7,194 nucleotides of DNA from Alphaproteobacteria bacterium (GTDB lineage: Bacteria > Pseudomonadota > Alphaproteobacteria > ATCC43930 > CGMCC-115725), in assembly GCA_019237175.1 (NCBI GenBank), contig JAFAHP010000151.1, forward strand, positions 1 through 7,194, given 5' to 3'. How positions within the stretch are numbered: the first letter of the stretch is position 1; each line of letters starts with the position of its first letter. Shown in pieces: positions 6,115 through 7,194 of the stretch. Under the pieces are notes generated by a model. That model was not told the DNA's origin and searched no databases. It saw nothing but the letters and a program-made list of their open reading frames with translations. Both the position numbers and the translations under genes were made by a program.

Positions 6115-7194
6115 ATGAGCGGCTCTTCACCAAAAATTCGCCGTGCGCTGATCTCGGTCAGCGACAGGACCGGGCTTACCCTGTTTGCCGGCGCGTTGGC
6201 AGAGCGCGGAGTAGCACTAGTCTCCACCGGCGGCACGGCCAGCACATTACGCGCGGCCGGCCTCCGGGTCATCGAGGTTGCTGATATCACCGGAATGCCG
6301 GAATTTCTCGATGGGCGGGTAAAAACTCTCCACCCGGCCATTCACGGTGGGCTGCTGGCGCGCCGTGATCGGCCGGATCACCTCGCTGCTCTGGCAGAAA
6401 GAGGAATCGAGGCAATCGACTTGCTGGTCTGCAATCTCTACCCATTTGCTGAAACCGTGGCGCGCGGGGCTCGCTACGAAGATTGCATCGAGAACATCGA
6501 TATCGGCGGTGTCGCCCTGATCAGGGGGGCGGCAAAGAACCACGACGCCGTCACCGTGGTGACCGACCCCGAGGATTATGGTGGCGTGCTGGCCGAGCTC
6601 GCCGCCGGTGACGGGACAGTCAGCCCGCAACTCCGGCGCACGCTCGCATGCAAGGCCTATGCAACCACCGCCGCTTATGACGCCGCGATTGCCGAATGGA
6701 TCACGCGCGGCCAAGATCAGGCCTTGCCGGAAAGGTTCGTGCTCACCGCCCGCTTGGCGCACCGGCTGCGTTATGGGGAAAACCCGCATCAGGCGGCGGC
6801 CTTTTATCGCATCGGCGAAGACCGTCCCGGCGTGGCGACAGCCCGCCAGTTGCAGGGTAAAGAACTGTCCTACAACAATTATTCGGATGCTGATGCGGCG
6901 TTCGAGCTGGTTGCTGAATTTGCTGCTCCGGCCGTGGCGATCGTCAAGCACGCCAATCCCTGTGGTGTCGCCACCGGCCTCAGCGTGTGTGATGCGTGGG
7001 AAAAAGCGCTCGCCTGCGATCCGGTCAGCGCGTTTGGCGGCATCGTTGCAGTGAACCGCCGGCTCGATGCCGCCACTGCCGAGTTGATCGGCCGCCGCCT
7101 CATCGAAGTCGTCATCGCTCCCGATGTCGACCCGGAAGCTGCCGCCACGCTCGCTTCCCGCGCCGCATTGCGGTTGCTCGTCACCGGCGCTGCT
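6115..7194 (+). CDS. purH: Bifunctional AICAR transformylase / IMP cyclohydrolase PurH, 3' end outside window
   Basis: The frame opens at ATG 6115 and runs 360 codons to the right edge without a stop; PurH is normally about 520-535 residues, so roughly two thirds is present. It catalyses the last two steps of de novo purine synthesis: formylation of AICAR using 10-formyl-THF, then ring closure to IMP. The N-terminal MGS-like cyclohydrolase domain (about 8-150) has LISVSDRTGL, LVSTGGTAST, FLDGRVKTLHPAIHGG (65-80), VCNLYPF and ENIDIGGVALIRGAAKNH (126-143). The transformylase domain starts near 205 with LRYGENPHQAAAFY (218-231), LQGKELSYNNYSDADA (246-261), the catalytic Lys278-His279 in IVKHANPCG, and DPVSAFGGIVAVNR (302-315). 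The motif usually SVSDKTG reads SVSDRTG, a mild change. It follows the transferase gene by 30 bases in the same direction and is probably co-transcribed. Confidence 0.97.
   Translation, partial: MSGSSPKIRRALISVSDRTGLTLFAGALAERGVALVSTGGTASTLRAAGLRVIEVADITGMPEFLDGRVKTLHPAIHGGLLARRDRPDHLAALAERGIEAIDLLVCNLYPFAETVARGARYEDCIENIDIGGVALIRGAAKNHDAVTVVTDPEDYGGVLAELAAGDGTVSPQLRRTLACKAYATTAAYDAAIAEWITRGQDQALPERFVLTARLAHRLRYGENPHQAAAFYRIGEDRPGVATARQLQGKELSYNNYSDADAAFELVAEFAAPAVAIVKHANPCGVATGLSVCDAWEKALACDPVSAFGGIVAVNRRLDAATAELIGRRLIEVVIAPDVDPEAAATLASRAALRLLVTGAA

Overview
The window is GC-rich DNA with the codon use and gene order of an alphaproteobacterium, probably Rhodospirillales or a relative. This assignment rests on three things: the rsmB / heparinase-like / purH neighbourhood, a DUF1674 (SdhAF4-type) gene lying divergently beside rsmB, and GC-rich third positions throughout. 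It is inferred from family knowledge, not from a database search.

Left part (1-1912). The window opens inside the C-terminal end of a RES-domain protein (2-238, +), the toxin half of a Xre/RES-type toxin-antitoxin pair. Its start and any antitoxin lie to the left of the window. Converging on it is an intact Fe(II)/2-oxoglutarate dioxygenase of the TauD/TfdA family (323-1228, -). About 370 bases without a convincing gene follow. Then comes a small minus-strand gene at 1595-1792 whose C-terminus is the diagnostic DUF1674/SdhAF4 block. It has no ATG start and sits antisense to a spurious 5' extension of the rsmB reading frame.

Right part (1913-7194). Four co-directional plus-strand genes are arranged like an operon. 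They are rsmB (16S rRNA m5C967 methyltransferase), a heparinase II/III-like protein, a polyprenyl-phosphate sugar-1-phosphate transferase of the WecA/WbpL/MraY superfamily, and purH (bifunctional AICAR transformylase / IMP cyclohydrolase). purH is cut by the right edge after 360 codons. The transferase starts with TTG one base after the heparinase stop, so those two are probably translationally coupled. They may share a role in cell-envelope polysaccharide biology, flanked by the housekeeping genes rsmB and purH.

I see no CRISPR array, insertion sequence, tRNA or rRNA, and no strong evidence for a new multi-gene system. The points most worth a second look are the easily missed DUF1674 gene with its non-ATG start, the truncated RES toxin at the edge, and the transferase placed between the heparinase-like gene and purH.
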